From contig NZ_LMGZ01000003.1 in NCBI RefSeq assembly GCF_001427605.1, positions 55,635 to 119,634 on the forward strand: DNA of 64,000 bases, written 5' to 3'. Numbering within the stretch: position 1 is the first letter of the stretch; every line of letters begins with the position of its first letter. Below the pieces are notes generated by a model. The model had not been told where the DNA came from and did no database searches. It saw nothing but the letters and a program-made list of their open reading frames with translations. Shown here piece by piece: positions 1-9,671 of the stretch. The position numbers and the translations under genes are program-made. This stretch comes from Devosia sp. Root635 (GTDB lineage Bacteria; Pseudomonadota; Alphaproteobacteria; Rhizobiales; Devosiaceae).

Positions 1-213
1 AGCGCAGCCGAGGCCGAGGGCGGATGGCGGCAGCCAGAAACGCCAGATCGGCGCCACCAGATAATGATCCTGCCAGGCAGGACCAAGCTCGGCCCTCGAT
101 GCCGCCAACGCCGCGGCCAGCCAGGTTTCCACCGGGCCAAGCACGGCCGGCGGCAGGTTGAGGGCGAGGTAGTCGCCCTTTTGCGGCACCTTGCCAAAAA
201 AGCCGAAGCCCAT
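1..213 (-). CDS. tagF: T6SS-associated protein TagF (ImpM family), 3' part beyond window edge
   Basis: Only the first 71 codons are present, read leftward from the ATG at 213; the rest lies outside the window. The visible N-terminus begins MGFGFFGKVPQKGDYLAL and later has a VAPIWRFWLPP segment, the pattern of TagF/ImpM proteins. In characterised systems TagF is a post-translational repressor of T6SS assembly, often linked to PpkA/PppA threonine phosphorylation. It follows tssM in the same direction, with a 67-bp gap holding a hairpin repeat. The neighbouring FHA protein fits a phospho-signalling branch, so PpkA/PppA-like genes may lie just left of the window; that is inference. Confidence 0.82.
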   Translation of the reverse strand, partial: MGFGFFGKVPQKGDYLALNLPPAVLGPVETWLAAALAASRAELGPAWQDHYLVAPIWRFWLPPSALGLGCA

Positions 214-216
214 CTG

Positions 217-283
217 CTAGGGCCTATCTTGTCGCAAGGCTGCTTGCGAAAAACCGGTTCCCACTTTTTCGCACCTTGCTCTA
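217..283. repeat. palindromic intergenic repeat at the tssM stop
   Basis: The tssM-tagF gap contains arms GCGAAAAA (246-253) and TTTTTCGC (265-272) around an 11-nt loop containing CCGGTTCCCAC. The whole unit is bracketed by CTAG at 217-220 and 281-284 and overlaps the tssM stop codon. It resembles short palindromic intergenic repeats scattered in rhizobial genomes. It could attenuate transcription or stabilise mRNA between tssM and tagF. Confidence 0.5.
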
Positions 284-3200
284 GAGACCCGTGGGGCAGG
301 AGAATTCCGAAAGCGCCGGCAGGAAGAACGGGTTGAAGATCGTGCCGACCTGGATGTTGTAGGACACATCCCGCCCGCCGAGCAGGAACCGCACCTGCAG
401 GCTATCGCCGCTCCGTGTCACCGCGCCCTGCGAAATCAACCGCATCAGTGCCCAGGGCCGGCTGTCCGAATAGGTGGAACTCCGCCCCTGCAATTCCGGC
501 TGGATGCTCAGCGTTACGCTGCCGCCGCCAGTGCTTCCGGGCCATTGGACGGTGACGGGAACATTGCCGGTCTGCTGGGTCTGAATAACCTGGCCATTGA
601 TATCGAGCAGCGCCATCTGCGCGGCCGCATGCAGCGAGGCATGGCTGATGGTCAGCGTCACCTGCGGCGCCGAGGCTCCGGGTGGGAAGAAGGCATCGCG
701 GATCTGCGCGGCGCGCTGGAATTCGCGCAAGGCAGAATTAGAGAGTTCGCGGCCCAGCGCGGTATCCTCCTTCCACGTCCAGACCTCGCCGCTCATATCG
801 GCCAGCGGCAGCAGATTTTCGGCGAAGAACCGGTCCATGACCCCGTTGGGGGCAAACAGGCGGGCAAAATCGGCCATGGGCAGATCGCGTTCGCTGCCGC
901 TGGCAAAGGGGTAGAGATTGGAGGTCAGTTGCTCGCAAAGGCGGGTGACCGTGCCGGCCAGCTTGTCATTGAGCTGGGCGAGGCTCGAGCCGGCGGCATC
1001 GCCTTCAAGGTCGCTGACCGCGGCGCTGACCATGCGCTGGAACGGCCCCGGCAGGCGGGATGCGCTCATGCTGAGATTGGCGACATGCAACTGGGTCGCG
1101 GCGATGGCCTGGGCGGCCTGCGACGGGGTCATCGCCGCCACGACCAGGTTGCGATAGATCTCGTTGAGGCTGTCGAGCACCAGGTCGATCGGCGGCGGGG
1201 CGCCATCGAGGAGCAGCGCATATTGCTTGAACTGCGCTTCGATATTGGCGCCGGGCACCTGTGGCGCCGACGGGGCATCGCCCGGCCGGCCATCGCCCTT
1301 GAGCGCCAGATTGATGCCGATGCGCGCCAGCCCGCCGGCGCGGTTGGTGATCTGCTGGGTCGCCAGCGCGGTGGCCTGGTCGAGGGCGGCATCGAGGTTG
1401 CCATCGGCCGGTTGCTCTGCCGGCGCCTCGCGCGTCAGCGCCGTCTCCTGCGCGATGGCCTGGACCAGCGTCTTGATCGGCGAGGAGGCCTTGTTGGACG
1501 CCACCGACAGGATGATGTAGTCCGGCTTTTCGCCCGGAAGCGCCTTGAGCTTGATATTGTCGAGCACCCGGTTCCAGTTGGCCAGGAAATCGGCCGAGTA
1601 CAGTGCCAGCAGCTTGGGGCCGAGCCCCTGGAACTCGCTCTCGGTCACCATGGACTGGCCAACCTCGCCGCGCACCCATTGCTCACTGGCCAACTGGTCG
1701 GCGATGGAGGCCAGCTCGGCCAGGAAATGCTCGTGGAAGCCGCGATAGGTGAAGAGCGCCGGTACGGTCAGCGCGGCATAGTCGCTGCCATCCACGGTCT
1801 CGAAGACCAGCGCCGATTCCGGGCCTGAGCGGTCCGCTACGTTGAAATCCTCGATCGGCACGGCAGGGGGCAGGGACTTGAGATATTCATAGGCCTGGTC
1901 GGCCAGCGTCAGGCGCGTCAGGGTGCGCTGCGCCGAGTCGATCAGCAGTCCATTGAGCTCGAAGGACGGCTGCTTGCCGTCATCCAGGTGCAGCATGGCT
2001 TCGAGGTGCTGCGTCAGGGCATCACGGGCGGCCTTATTGTTGGGGCCCGGATAGAGGTTTTGCTCCCAATCCTGGCTGAACCAGGACTCGATGTAGTCGT
2101 CATCGGTCACCGGCGCCTTGCCGCCCAGCATCATGTAGACCTTGAGCGCCTCATAGGCCTGGATCGGATCATTGAGGCTGGCCTCGAGCTGGGCCTCGAC
2201 GCGCAGGATCAGGCGCGAACGCAAGGTGCGCTCCAACGCCTGGCGATAGGCGGCCTCGGACGACGCGGCGAGCCGGTCGCGCTGGCTGAGGCCGAAGGTC
2301 TCGCCCATCGGCGTGCCTTCGCCCAGATGGGCGTAGCCGACCGGATTGTTGCGCATCATGTCCAGCGCCGGCAGCACCGACATCACCTCGGAATCCGAGA
2401 CCGACGATGCCGTCAGCAGGTCATTGGCATTGACGCGGTAGTCGCTGACGAACTGGTCGGTATTGGCGATGAGCGTCGTATTGGAAAAATAGCTCCAACC
2501 CCACAGGCCGGCCAGCCCGAGCGCGGCCACCACGGCGGCAGTCAGCGCCCCGTAGCGCAGGATGGCCGACAGGCGCATGGCGCCCATGTCGGTCGAAACC
2601 CAGCCCGTCTCGGAGAAAATGACCGACTTGATGAGGTCATGCAGGAAGAAGCTGCGCCCGCGGCCGGACATGTGGCCGGCGCCCGGCGAAGCGCCCCCGC
2701 CGGCCCGATCGAGCGCCCCCAGCACCTGATCGAACGGCGTGCCTTCCTGGGTTCCGGACGAGAAGTAGAAGCCCCGCAGATTGGCATTCACCTGGTAGCG
2801 GCTGGGCTCGAAGATTTCGCGCAGCAGGCCGGACACCCGATCCTTGAGCAAAGCGAACTGCTCGGGGAAGCCGAAGATCGCGATGCGGGAAACCGGATCG
2901 GGCTCCTCCTGCATGCGATCGGACAGTTCTTCGGTCAGGCGCCTGGTCAGGGCATCGAATTGCTCGGGCACCTGCCCGACCATGTTCTTGCGACGATCCT
3001 CGGTCTGGAAGGTCGCGCCCCAGACCTTGCGGCGGCGGCTCTCGGTGAAATTGCCGAAATAGTCGCTGAAGCCGGCCACGAGGTCGGCCTTGGTGAACAG
3101 CATGTAGACCGGAAAATCGACCCGCAGTTCCTGGTGGACTTCGACAAGGCGCTTGCGGATGGCGGTGGCGTGGGCCGACAGCTCTTCGGGGGAAAGCCGC

Positions 3201-3847
3201 ATCACGTCTTCGAGGCTGATCGCGACGATGACGCCATTGATCGGCTGCTTAGGCCGGTATTTCTTGAGCAGGCCGAGGAAGGACAGCCAGCTCTTGCGAT
3301 CGGCACCGGGGTCGGAATCCTGGGTCGTGTAGCGGCCGGCCGTATCGATCAGCACGGCTTCCTCGGTGAACCACCAGTCGCAATAGCGGGTGCCGCCGCT
3401 GCCGGCCAGCGGGGCGCCGCCATTGGCCTCGGCCAGCGGAAACTTGATGCCCGAATTGAGCAATGCCGTGGTCTTGCCGGCATTGGGCGGGCCCACGATG
3501 ATGTACCAGGGCAGAACGTAGAGGTAGTTCCGGCGCCCGGTCGAGGCCTTGATGGTCTGGAGCGCTTCGGTCATGCGCTCGGACAGCACCTGGCCATCGG
3601 TGACGCCCTCTTCGGGCACGACCAACCCCTCTTCGAGCGCTTCCGCCGCCTTGCGGCCACGCCACCAGCGAAAAGCATAGAACCCGCCCACCAGCAGCAC
3701 GATGACGCCGATGATCACCAGGCGCACCCAGATCGGATCGAATGGCGCCACGCCGCCAAAGGCGATGAAGGGCGTGGCGAACCACACCACGGCGGCAAGC
3801 GCCAGAAGGCCGACCAGGACAAGGGCGAGGCGGAGGAGCGTATTCAT
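281..3847 (-). CDS. tssM: T6SS inner-membrane protein TssM (IcmF/VasK family)
   Basis: This 1188-residue protein is the main inner-membrane and periplasmic component of the T6SS membrane complex, working with TssL. It has two N-terminal membrane segments (about 7-29 and 41-61), then a cytoplasmic NTPase-like domain with Walker A GPPNAGKT at residues 119-126. A third membrane segment lies at about 429-448, followed by a long periplasmic region ending in the TssM C-terminal beta domain. Length is normal for the family. It follows tssL by 33 bp and precedes tagF. With no tssJ in the locus, how its periplasmic tip contacts the outer membrane is unclear. Confidence 0.97.
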   Translation of the reverse strand: MNTLLRLALVLVGLLALAAVVWFATPFIAFGGVAPFDPIWVRLVIIGVIVLLVGGFYAFRWWRGRKAAEALEEGLVVPEEGVTDGQVLSERMTEALQTIKASTGRRNYLYVLPWYIIVGPPNAGKTTALLNSGIKFPLAEANGGAPLAGSGGTRYCDWWFTEEAVLIDTAGRYTTQDSDPGADRKSWLSFLGLLKKYRPKQPINGVIVAISLEDVMRLSPEELSAHATAIRKRLVEVHQELRVDFPVYMLFTKADLVAGFSDYFGNFTESRRRKVWGATFQTEDRRKNMVGQVPEQFDALTRRLTEELSDRMQEEPDPVSRIAIFGFPEQFALLKDRVSGLLREIFEPSRYQVNANLRGFYFSSGTQEGTPFDQVLGALDRAGGGASPGAGHMSGRGRSFFLHDLIKSVIFSETGWVSTDMGAMRLSAILRYGALTAAVVAALGLAGLWGWSYFSNTTLIANTDQFVSDYRVNANDLLTASSVSDSEVMSVLPALDMMRNNPVGYAHLGEGTPMGETFGLSQRDRLAASSEAAYRQALERTLRSRLILRVEAQLEASLNDPIQAYEALKVYMMLGGKAPVTDDDYIESWFSQDWEQNLYPGPNNKAARDALTQHLEAMLHLDDGKQPSFELNGLLIDSAQRTLTRLTLADQAYEYLKSLPPAVPIEDFNVADRSGPESALVFETVDGSDYAALTVPALFTYRGFHEHFLAELASIADQLASEQWVRGEVGQSMVTESEFQGLGPKLLALYSADFLANWNRVLDNIKLKALPGEKPDYIILSVASNKASSPIKTLVQAIAQETALTREAPAEQPADGNLDAALDQATALATQQITNRAGGLARIGINLALKGDGRPGDAPSAPQVPGANIEAQFKQYALLLDGAPPPIDLVLDSLNEIYRNLVVAAMTPSQAAQAIAATQLHVANLSMSASRLPGPFQRMVSAAVSDLEGDAAGSSLAQLNDKLAGTVTRLCEQLTSNLYPFASGSERDLPMADFARLFAPNGVMDRFFAENLLPLADMSGEVWTWKEDTALGRELSNSALREFQRAAQIRDAFFPPGASAPQVTLTISHASLHAAAQMALLDINGQVIQTQQTGNVPVTVQWPGSTGGGSVTLSIQPELQGRSSTYSDSRPWALMRLISQGAVTRSGDSLQVRFLLGGRDVSYNIQVGTIFNPFFLPALSEFSCPTGL

Positions 3848-3880
3848 GTCAGCGAACGATACCGGCAGGGTCGGACGCGA

Positions 3881-5386
3881 TCATTGCAGTGTCTCCTCAC
3901 GCGGAATCATGATTTCCACCCGGCGGTTAAGGGCCCTGCCCTCGGCCGTGGCGTTGTCGCCGACCGGTTCGAGATCGCCCCGTCCCTCCACCAGCAGACG
4001 GGTCTCGTCGGTCAGCGTGGCGGCCAGCGCCGTCCGCACCGATTCCGCGCGCGCGACGGACAGGTCGTGGTTGGACTTGAAGCGGCCGCCAGCCGACGGC
4101 TTGACGCTGTCGGTGTGGCCGATGACGCTGATCGTGCCGGGCTCGTTCTGCAGGGCAAGCGCGATGCGGGCGCCCAGATCGGCGAATTCGGGAACGACAT
4201 CGGCGCTGCCGGAAGCAAAGAGCAGGGTATTGCTGATATTGACGACGATCTGGTCGCCGACGGTGTCGACGGCAACGCCACCGGCCGCGATATCCTCGGC
4301 CAGCGCGGCGCGGATGCGCTCGATCTGGGTTTCGTCACGAACATCGGGAATGACGGCCGGGGTGAATGCCGCGCGCTCGAGCGCGACCTGGGGCCCCGAA
4401 TGAAGCGCGGCGAGCCGGTCGGCCAGCAGGTCGGCATTATTGCCGAGCAGCACGCGCAACAGGAAGAACACCCCGACGAGAATGACGGCGAGAACGCTCA
4501 CGATAGCCCAGATGGGCACGCGTGACGTCAGGTTGGCCATCTTGAGATTGAGGCCGCGCCAGTGCGGGGAGATATCGTCATCGCTGCGGGCGCGCAGGTG
4601 GCGCAGGGTCTGGTACACGTCGCGCCGCACCCGCTGCAATTCGCTGGCGCCGTTCTGTGAGCCGCGATACTGCCCTTCGAAGCCAAGGGACAGGCAGGCA
4701 TACATCAACTCGAGAAGATCGTAGCGCGGCGCGGGATTGTGCAGGATCTTGGCCAGTTCCTCGTAGAAGCCGACGCCGGAGGTCCGCACCTGGAAGAACT
4801 GCGCCAGCATGCTGTATTGCAGCCAGACATGGCGATCCGCGCCTGGCAGGTTCTGCACGATGTCGTCCGCAGTGCCGCACAGGGCATATTTTGCGATCCG
4901 CGCATCCTGCGCATCGACCCCCGCAGCCAGGACGGTCCGCTCGAATTCCTGAATCTTGCTGGCGACATTGGTCATCAGGGGCACGGCCTGCACATCGACG
5001 ATCATCATGCGCAACCGGCCCAGAAGCACCAGCAGCGGCGTTGCCGCGGCCATGATCGGATTGGCCGAAGGCACGTCGCGCCGATCCTGAACATTGAGCG
5101 CCACTTCCAGCGGTATCTTCTGGCTCGGCGGGGCGGCGCCAGCCGGGTCCGGCGATATCGGGGCGGGATTGGTCATGCGAACCCAGTCGTCCTGCGCCTG
5201 ACCGGGCATGCCGGGATTTTGTCCGGCCGCGGCGCCGGGAGCGGCGTTCACGCGCGGATCGAAGCCTTGTCCGGGGGCCGGCGCGGGCCAGCCGGCGGGT
5301 TGCGGCGCGGCGGGGCGCGCGCCCCCCGGATTGGGGCGAATGACGGTCTTGCCGCCCGATCCGAATGGATTGTCGCGGTCGCTCAT
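3881..5386 (-). CDS. tssL: T6SS protein TssL (DotU/IcmH) with C-terminal OmpA domain
   Basis: This is a 501-residue TssL of the extended type. The first 90 residues are rich in Pro, Ala and Gly. The cytoplasmic DotU/IcmH domain follows (about 95-280), then one membrane segment (about 288-312). A periplasmic OmpA-like peptidoglycan-binding domain (about 378-495) ends with the typical RALNRRVEI motif. The ATG at 5386 is chosen because it overlaps the tssK stop as ATGA; an in-frame upstream ATG at 5434 would run deep into tssK. The OmpA domain can anchor the membrane complex to the cell wall, a job TagL does in other systems. Confidence 0.96.
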   Translation of the reverse strand: MSDRDNPFGSGGKTVIRPNPGGARPAAPQPAGWPAPAPGQGFDPRVNAAPGAAAGQNPGMPGQAQDDWVRMTNPAPISPDPAGAAPPSQKIPLEVALNVQDRRDVPSANPIMAAATPLLVLLGRLRMMIVDVQAVPLMTNVASKIQEFERTVLAAGVDAQDARIAKYALCGTADDIVQNLPGADRHVWLQYSMLAQFFQVRTSGVGFYEELAKILHNPAPRYDLLELMYACLSLGFEGQYRGSQNGASELQRVRRDVYQTLRHLRARSDDDISPHWRGLNLKMANLTSRVPIWAIVSVLAVILVGVFFLLRVLLGNNADLLADRLAALHSGPQVALERAAFTPAVIPDVRDETQIERIRAALAEDIAAGGVAVDTVGDQIVVNISNTLLFASGSADVVPEFADLGARIALALQNEPGTISVIGHTDSVKPSAGGRFKSNHDLSVARAESVRTALAATLTDETRLLVEGRGDLEPVGDNATAEGRALNRRVEIMIPREETLQ

Positions 5387-6714
5387 TGGCGATTTTCCAT
5401 GATCGCCCACAATTCGAGCTTCAGATTGGGCCACTCACCGGCAAAGTGCAGCCCCATGCCGCTGGCGGTGCTGAATTCGGGCCACAGGCTGGAAGACTTG
5501 TCGAGATAGAAATAAACGTGATCGGTGACCGAGCGGATCTGCCGCGGCGGCGTCGGCATATGGATGATGTCGATGCCAGGCAGGTGCGTCTGCACGATAT
5601 CGGTCATCCGCGTATTGGGGCCGATCTTGCACAAGGCCGGGAACTGCTGCTGAATCTGGGTGAGCGGCATGTCTGCAGCCACCTCGATCACGAAGGTCGC
5701 GTTGCGGAACAGCGTGCGGTCGGTGACCGTGGCGCCATAGGCATTGGGCGCCAGCAGCGTCAGGTCGAGATGAACGGCGCGGCCGACATCGATGCTCAGC
5801 AGCCGCTGGATATCGGCAAGCAACGGCTCGAAGGTGTTTGCCAGCTCATCCTGGTCATAGGCCGGATATGCCGGAGCCAGCCGGCTCGGCGAGAAGGTCC
5901 ACAGCTCCCCGGCCAGCCGCAGCAGTTCCGAATAGAGCCGCTCGGGATGGACATAGCGCGAATTGCGCAGGTGCTTGAGGACGTTGATCTCGCGATTGAG
6001 CGTCTGCAGCATGAAATAGTCGACGGTCTGCAGCCCCCCGCCGGAACTCGGGTCGGCGGCATAGCGCGACAGGGATTCGAGCTTGGTATCCATCCAGCCG
6101 ATCGCCCGATCCACCCAGCCGGCAATGACCGGATGCGCATGGGTCACCAGCGCTGGCGGCGCGAATGCGGGGTCGAAAAGGACCGACTTGTCCCGCACTT
6201 CGAGGATCCGCGCGAGCTTGAGGCAATGGAATCCCGACCTGGCCGTCTTGCCGATATCATAGGCCACCCGCAGATGGGCGACCTCTATCTCCTGCTCGAC
6301 ATGCATGCTGGAGGTCGAATCGGTGATCGTTTCCAACTCGCGGACGAAACGGCTGCCGCTGGCATTGTCCGCCATGTCGACCTCGCGTCCGCCGGCCATG
6401 GCGGCGGGGACCGTCAGCCAGACCGAGAGCTTGTCGGATCCCTCGGGCACATCGATGGGCTCGGGCAGGGGCGAGGTGCCGGGCATGTCGAACGGCGTGC
6501 CATCCTGAAAAATGCCGCTGACGCGGCGCAGGCCGAACTTGTTGCGCTGCGACAGGTCGGTGTCGATCTCCAGCGTGGCAAAGCCCCACGGATAGGGGCT
6601 CGCGTAGCGCGCGCGATTCTCGACCAGTTGCTCGGTGTATCGATCGGCCTGCTGCAAATGGTGCTGGCGCAGGAACAGCCCCTCGGACCAGGTCACCTTG
6701 CTGTAACGCGACAT
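5383..6714 (-). CDS. tssK: T6SS baseplate protein TssK
   Basis: TssK is the trimeric baseplate adaptor linking the TssE-TssF-TssG wedge to the TssL-TssM membrane complex. The protein begins MSRYSKVTWSEGLFLRQHHL, the hallmark N-terminus of the family, so the ATG at 6714 is preferred over an in-frame ATG at 6786. A GGGGTGG stretch lies just upstream of 6714. At 443 residues the length is normal. It is the first gene of the leftward arm and overlaps tssL by four bases. The start faces the PAAR gene across about 200 bp, so promoters for both arms must lie between. Confidence 0.96.
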   Translation of the reverse strand: MSRYSKVTWSEGLFLRQHHLQQADRYTEQLVENRARYASPYPWGFATLEIDTDLSQRNKFGLRRVSGIFQDGTPFDMPGTSPLPEPIDVPEGSDKLSVWLTVPAAMAGGREVDMADNASGSRFVRELETITDSTSSMHVEQEIEVAHLRVAYDIGKTARSGFHCLKLARILEVRDKSVLFDPAFAPPALVTHAHPVIAGWVDRAIGWMDTKLESLSRYAADPSSGGGLQTVDYFMLQTLNREINVLKHLRNSRYVHPERLYSELLRLAGELWTFSPSRLAPAYPAYDQDELANTFEPLLADIQRLLSIDVGRAVHLDLTLLAPNAYGATVTDRTLFRNATFVIEVAADMPLTQIQQQFPALCKIGPNTRMTDIVQTHLPGIDIIHMPTPPRQIRSVTDHVYFYLDKSSSLWPEFSTASGMGLHFAGEWPNLKLELWAIMENRQ

Positions 6715-6918
6715 CGGCTGCACCACCCCAAGATCAAGGCACCATGCTTCGGCGCCAACGATAAGACCAAGCAACGACGTTGTCATGGATAGTCGCCTAC
6801 GACCATGCAGGCCGCAATAGTCTTGTTTGCGCGCAATTGATGAAAGCCAGCAAGCAGGGCTGCCCTTGCAGATGGTAACAAGGTGGCGCTAGTGTTGCTG
6901 CCGAAACGGAGGTCGATC
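6715..6918. promoter_or_regulatory. divergent intergenic region of the T6SS locus
   Basis: These 204 bp separate the start of tssK (leftward) from the PAAR gene (rightward) and must carry promoters for both arms. A weak sigma70-like candidate for the PAAR side is TTGCAG, 17 bp, CTAGTG (about 6867-6895). No clear operator palindrome was found. The PAAR ribosome binding site GGAGG is at 6908-6912. Confidence 0.4.
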
Positions 6919-7209
6919 ATGTCCAGTCCGTCTGCAAGGATCGGCGACCTGCATGTCTGCCCGATGGTGACCGCACTGGTGCCGCATGTCGGCGGCCCCA
7001 TCGTGGTCGGGGCTCCGACGGTTCTGGTCTCGGGGGCGCCCGCGGCGCGCATGGGAGACATGTGTGTTTGCGTCGGCCCGCCCGACAGCATCATCAAGGG
7101 ATCGGCGACCGTACTCATCGCAGGAAGTCCGGCAGCAAGAATAGGCGACTCGACCGCGCATGGCGGCGTGATCGTCGCAGGCGCCCCGACGGTATTGATC
7201 GGCGGCTAG
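6919..7209 (+). CDS. PAAR-domain spike-tip protein
   Basis: This small protein of 96 residues sits at the tip of the T6SS spike on VgrG and can load effectors. The sequence shows repeating GDxHxC, GAPTVLVSGAPAARMGD and GAPTVLIGG elements typical of PAAR proteins, with His and Cys residues placed to bind zinc. There is no N- or C-terminal extension, so it is a bare PAAR without a fused toxin. The ATG at 6919 is set by GGAGG at 6908-6912; an upstream in-frame start at 6883 lacks that support. It opens the rightward arm and precedes vgrG by 72 bp. Confidence 0.93.
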   Translation: MSSPSARIGDLHVCPMVTALVPHVGGPIVVGAPTVLVSGAPAARMGDMCVCVGPPDSIIKGSATVLIAGSPAARIGDSTAHGGVIVAGAPTVLIGG

Positions 7210-7281
7210 ACACGCTTTGGTAGACCGGCGACCGTGCGGCCCACGGTCTGGTTTTTTTCTCGAGCTTGATGGCGGTTTTTG

Positions 7282-9009
7282 ATGTCGACCCCATACCGGC
7301 AAGATACGCGGATCGGCGAGTTGTCCACGCCCCTGGGCCGGGACACGCTGGCACTGGTCGAATTTTCCGGTACGGAGGGGATGAGCGAACTCTTCCAGTT
7401 CGACATCACCGCCCTCTGCGACGAGCAATTCACCGGACCGCTGAATTTCGACAAGGCGCTGGGGCAGGACTGCACGGTCCGGGTGCTCACCCCCGACCAA
7501 GGCGAGCGCTATTTCTGCGGTACCTTGACCGAAGCGGCGCGGATCGGTCCCGCCAAGGGGGGCGCGCTTTACCACCTCGTGCTGCGCCCCTGGTTCTGGA
7601 TGCTGACGCAACGGGTCAACTCCCGCGTTTTCCACAACATGACGCCCGAGGAGATCATCAAGGCCGTTCTCCAGAAGTATCGCCCGGACATCGATAGCCG
7701 CACGTCCGGCCGACAGATGCAGCTCGAATATTGCGTGCAGCACCGTGAGAGCGATTTCGCCTTTGTCTCCCGCCTGCTGGAGCGGCATGGCATCGCCTAT
7801 CATTTCGAGTTCGGGAACAACAAGCAGACCATGGTGCTGACCGACAGCCGGTCCGGCTATGGCACCGTGCCGGGCGGCACCCGCCCATATTACCCGGACG
7901 AGGCCAGCGTGCGGGACGAGCGCGAATATCTCAATAGCTGGGTCGCCAAGCGCCAGTTTGTCAGCGGTACCGTGGCGCTGAAGGACTATAACTACCTACA
8001 AGCGAACGCCGATATGATGGCGCAGCGGCAGGCCAGCGCCGGCTACGCCCATGGCGGCCTCGAAATCTACCACCATCCGGGGCAGTTCCTGAATCAAGAC
8101 GAAGGCAATGTCTACGCCACTGCCGCGCGGGATGCCGTCCAGGCGCGGGACGGACTCTTCAACGCCGATGGATACTGCATCGGCTTCTCGGCGGGACTGA
8201 CATTCACGCTGGAAAAACATGCCGACGCAGCCGAGTACCTGGTCCTGAGAGCGTCGCACCGGCTGGTGAGCGAAGAGTACATCTCCGGAGGGGGCGACCA
8301 GGGCGAGGTCTATCGCGGCAGCTACGAGCTGTTCAGGACCGACCGTTCCTACGCTCCCCCCCAGGTCACCCCGCGCCCCTTCATTGCCGGTCCCCAGATT
8401 GCCATCGTCGTCACCGATCCGGGTGACGATCCGGAAAACCTCGGGCGGGTCAAGGTCAAGTTTCACTGGCACAAATCCGGCTCGGAGGGCGACTCGATGT
8501 GGTGCCGCGTCGCCCAGGTCTGGGTCGGCCAGGAATGGGGCGCCCAGTTCATTCCCCGGATCGGGATGGAGGCGCTCATCCAGTTCATCGAGGGGGACCC
8601 CGACCGGCCGGTCATCATCGGCACGGTGCCGAACGACAGTTATCGCCTTCCCTATAGCGACGAGGCAAACCTGTCGGGCTGGATCACCCGCAGCGACAAC
8701 GAAATCCAGTTCGACGACACGGGCGGCAAGGAGCTCGTCCGCATCTATGGCAAGCGCGACATCGAGATCGAGGCCGTGCACCAGATCACCCTCAAAGTCG
8801 GCAGCAGTACCATCGTGATCGACGGGAACTCGATCACGATGAAATCGACCAACATCACCATCGAGGCCAGCTCCACGCTCAAGACCGAGGGCAAGATCAG
8901 CGCCTCCCACAAGGCCGGCGCCGATCTGACCACCGAAAGCGGCGGCACGGCGACACACAAGGCGTCGGCGGTGGTGACCATCCAGGGCGCCCTCGTCAAG
9001 ATCAACTGA
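7282..9009 (+). CDS. vgrG: T6SS spike protein VgrG (TssI)
   Basis: This 575-residue VgrG forms the trimeric spike on the Hcp tube. The N-terminal gp27-like part covers about 1-370. The gp5-like OB domain follows (about 374-465) with the family pattern GRVKVKFHWH and an SMWCRVAQVWVGQEWG segment. The C-terminal beta-helix is Val/Ile/Thr rich (about 490-575). There is no extra C-terminal enzyme domain, so this is not an evolved VgrG. The ATG at 7282 directly follows an in-frame TTG. The DUF6931-like gene follows 17 bp downstream. Confidence 0.96.
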   Translation: MSTPYRQDTRIGELSTPLGRDTLALVEFSGTEGMSELFQFDITALCDEQFTGPLNFDKALGQDCTVRVLTPDQGERYFCGTLTEAARIGPAKGGALYHLVLRPWFWMLTQRVNSRVFHNMTPEEIIKAVLQKYRPDIDSRTSGRQMQLEYCVQHRESDFAFVSRLLERHGIAYHFEFGNNKQTMVLTDSRSGYGTVPGGTRPYYPDEASVRDEREYLNSWVAKRQFVSGTVALKDYNYLQANADMMAQRQASAGYAHGGLEIYHHPGQFLNQDEGNVYATAARDAVQARDGLFNADGYCIGFSAGLTFTLEKHADAAEYLVLRASHRLVSEEYISGGGDQGEVYRGSYELFRTDRSYAPPQVTPRPFIAGPQIAIVVTDPGDDPENLGRVKVKFHWHKSGSEGDSMWCRVAQVWVGQEWGAQFIPRIGMEALIQFIEGDPDRPVIIGTVPNDSYRLPYSDEANLSGWITRSDNEIQFDDTGGKELVRIYGKRDIEIEAVHQITLKVGSSTIVIDGNSITMKSTNITIEASSTLKTEGKISASHKAGADLTTESGGTATHKASAVVTIQGALVKIN

Positions 9010-9026
9010 TAGCAGCCGAGACCAAG

Positions 9027-9563
9027 GTGCATTTCGCAAGAGCCCAGGATTTGTTCGATGCGTTTCCCACGGCGGGGGAAGACATCCGCGCACGCCCCGA
9101 TGGCGAAGCGCCGCTGGAATTCATCGCGCTGCTCGGCCGCAGCGCCACGCCCGAGGAAGCGATAACCTATGCCGCCTACCTGCTGCCGCGACGCAAGGCG
9201 GTGTGGTGGGGCCATGAATGTGCCCGCGGCCTGCTGCACCTGCTCACCGAGGAAGACCGGCAGATGCTGGCCTTGGCGGAGGCCTGGGTGCGCGAACCCG
9301 AGGAGGACCAGCGCGTCCGCGCGCTGACATCGGCGATGGAGGGCAAGAACAAGACGCCCGGCGTCTGGATCGCGCTGGCCGCCGGCTGGAGCGGCGGCAG
9401 CATGTCCGATCCCGGCCTGCCCACGGTATCGCCGCCAGTTCACCTCACGCCTCGCGCGGTCAATGCAGGTATCCTCGGCGCGCTCGCGCGCGTGGATAAC
9501 GGTCACCGCGCTTCGACGCTGCGGACATTCGTTGACGCGGCCATCGGCCTGGCCGGGCAATAG
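9027..9563 (+). CDS. T6SS-linked protein of the DUF6931 type, function unknown
   Basis: This 178-residue soluble protein has no signal peptide or membrane segment. It starts 17 bp after vgrG and stops about 110 bp before the FHA gene, so it is probably cotranscribed. It is Ala/Leu/Glu rich and mostly helical in character. The most distinctive stretch is AVWWGHECARGLL (about residues 58-70), in a form I associate with the DUF6931 family found next to T6SS PAAR/VgrG genes. The position between spike and regulatory FHA genes suggests a loading adaptor or structural accessory, but an effector role cannot be excluded. The family assignment is from memory and untested. Confidence 0.7.
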   Translation: MHFARAQDLFDAFPTAGEDIRARPDGEAPLEFIALLGRSATPEEAITYAAYLLPRRKAVWWGHECARGLLHLLTEEDRQMLALAEAWVREPEEDQRVRALTSAMEGKNKTPGVWIALAAGWSGGSMSDPGLPTVSPPVHLTPRAVNAGILGALARVDNGHRASTLRTFVDAAIGLAGQ

Positions 9564-9671
9564 TCCGGCAGCGGCTCGGCCAGACAATTGTCCGGCGCAG
9601 CGGCATTGCGACGGCAACCCGTGCTGACCTACAATTGTCTCGATGGCCGGCCGAGGCCAAGAGGGAATCGA

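Noticed and set aside
545..4525. Long rightward open frames opposite tssM and tssL (427 and 845 residues)
   Set aside because: They are antisense shadows of well-conserved tssM and tssL, with His/Arg/Gly-rich products lacking any domain; high GC makes such frames common.
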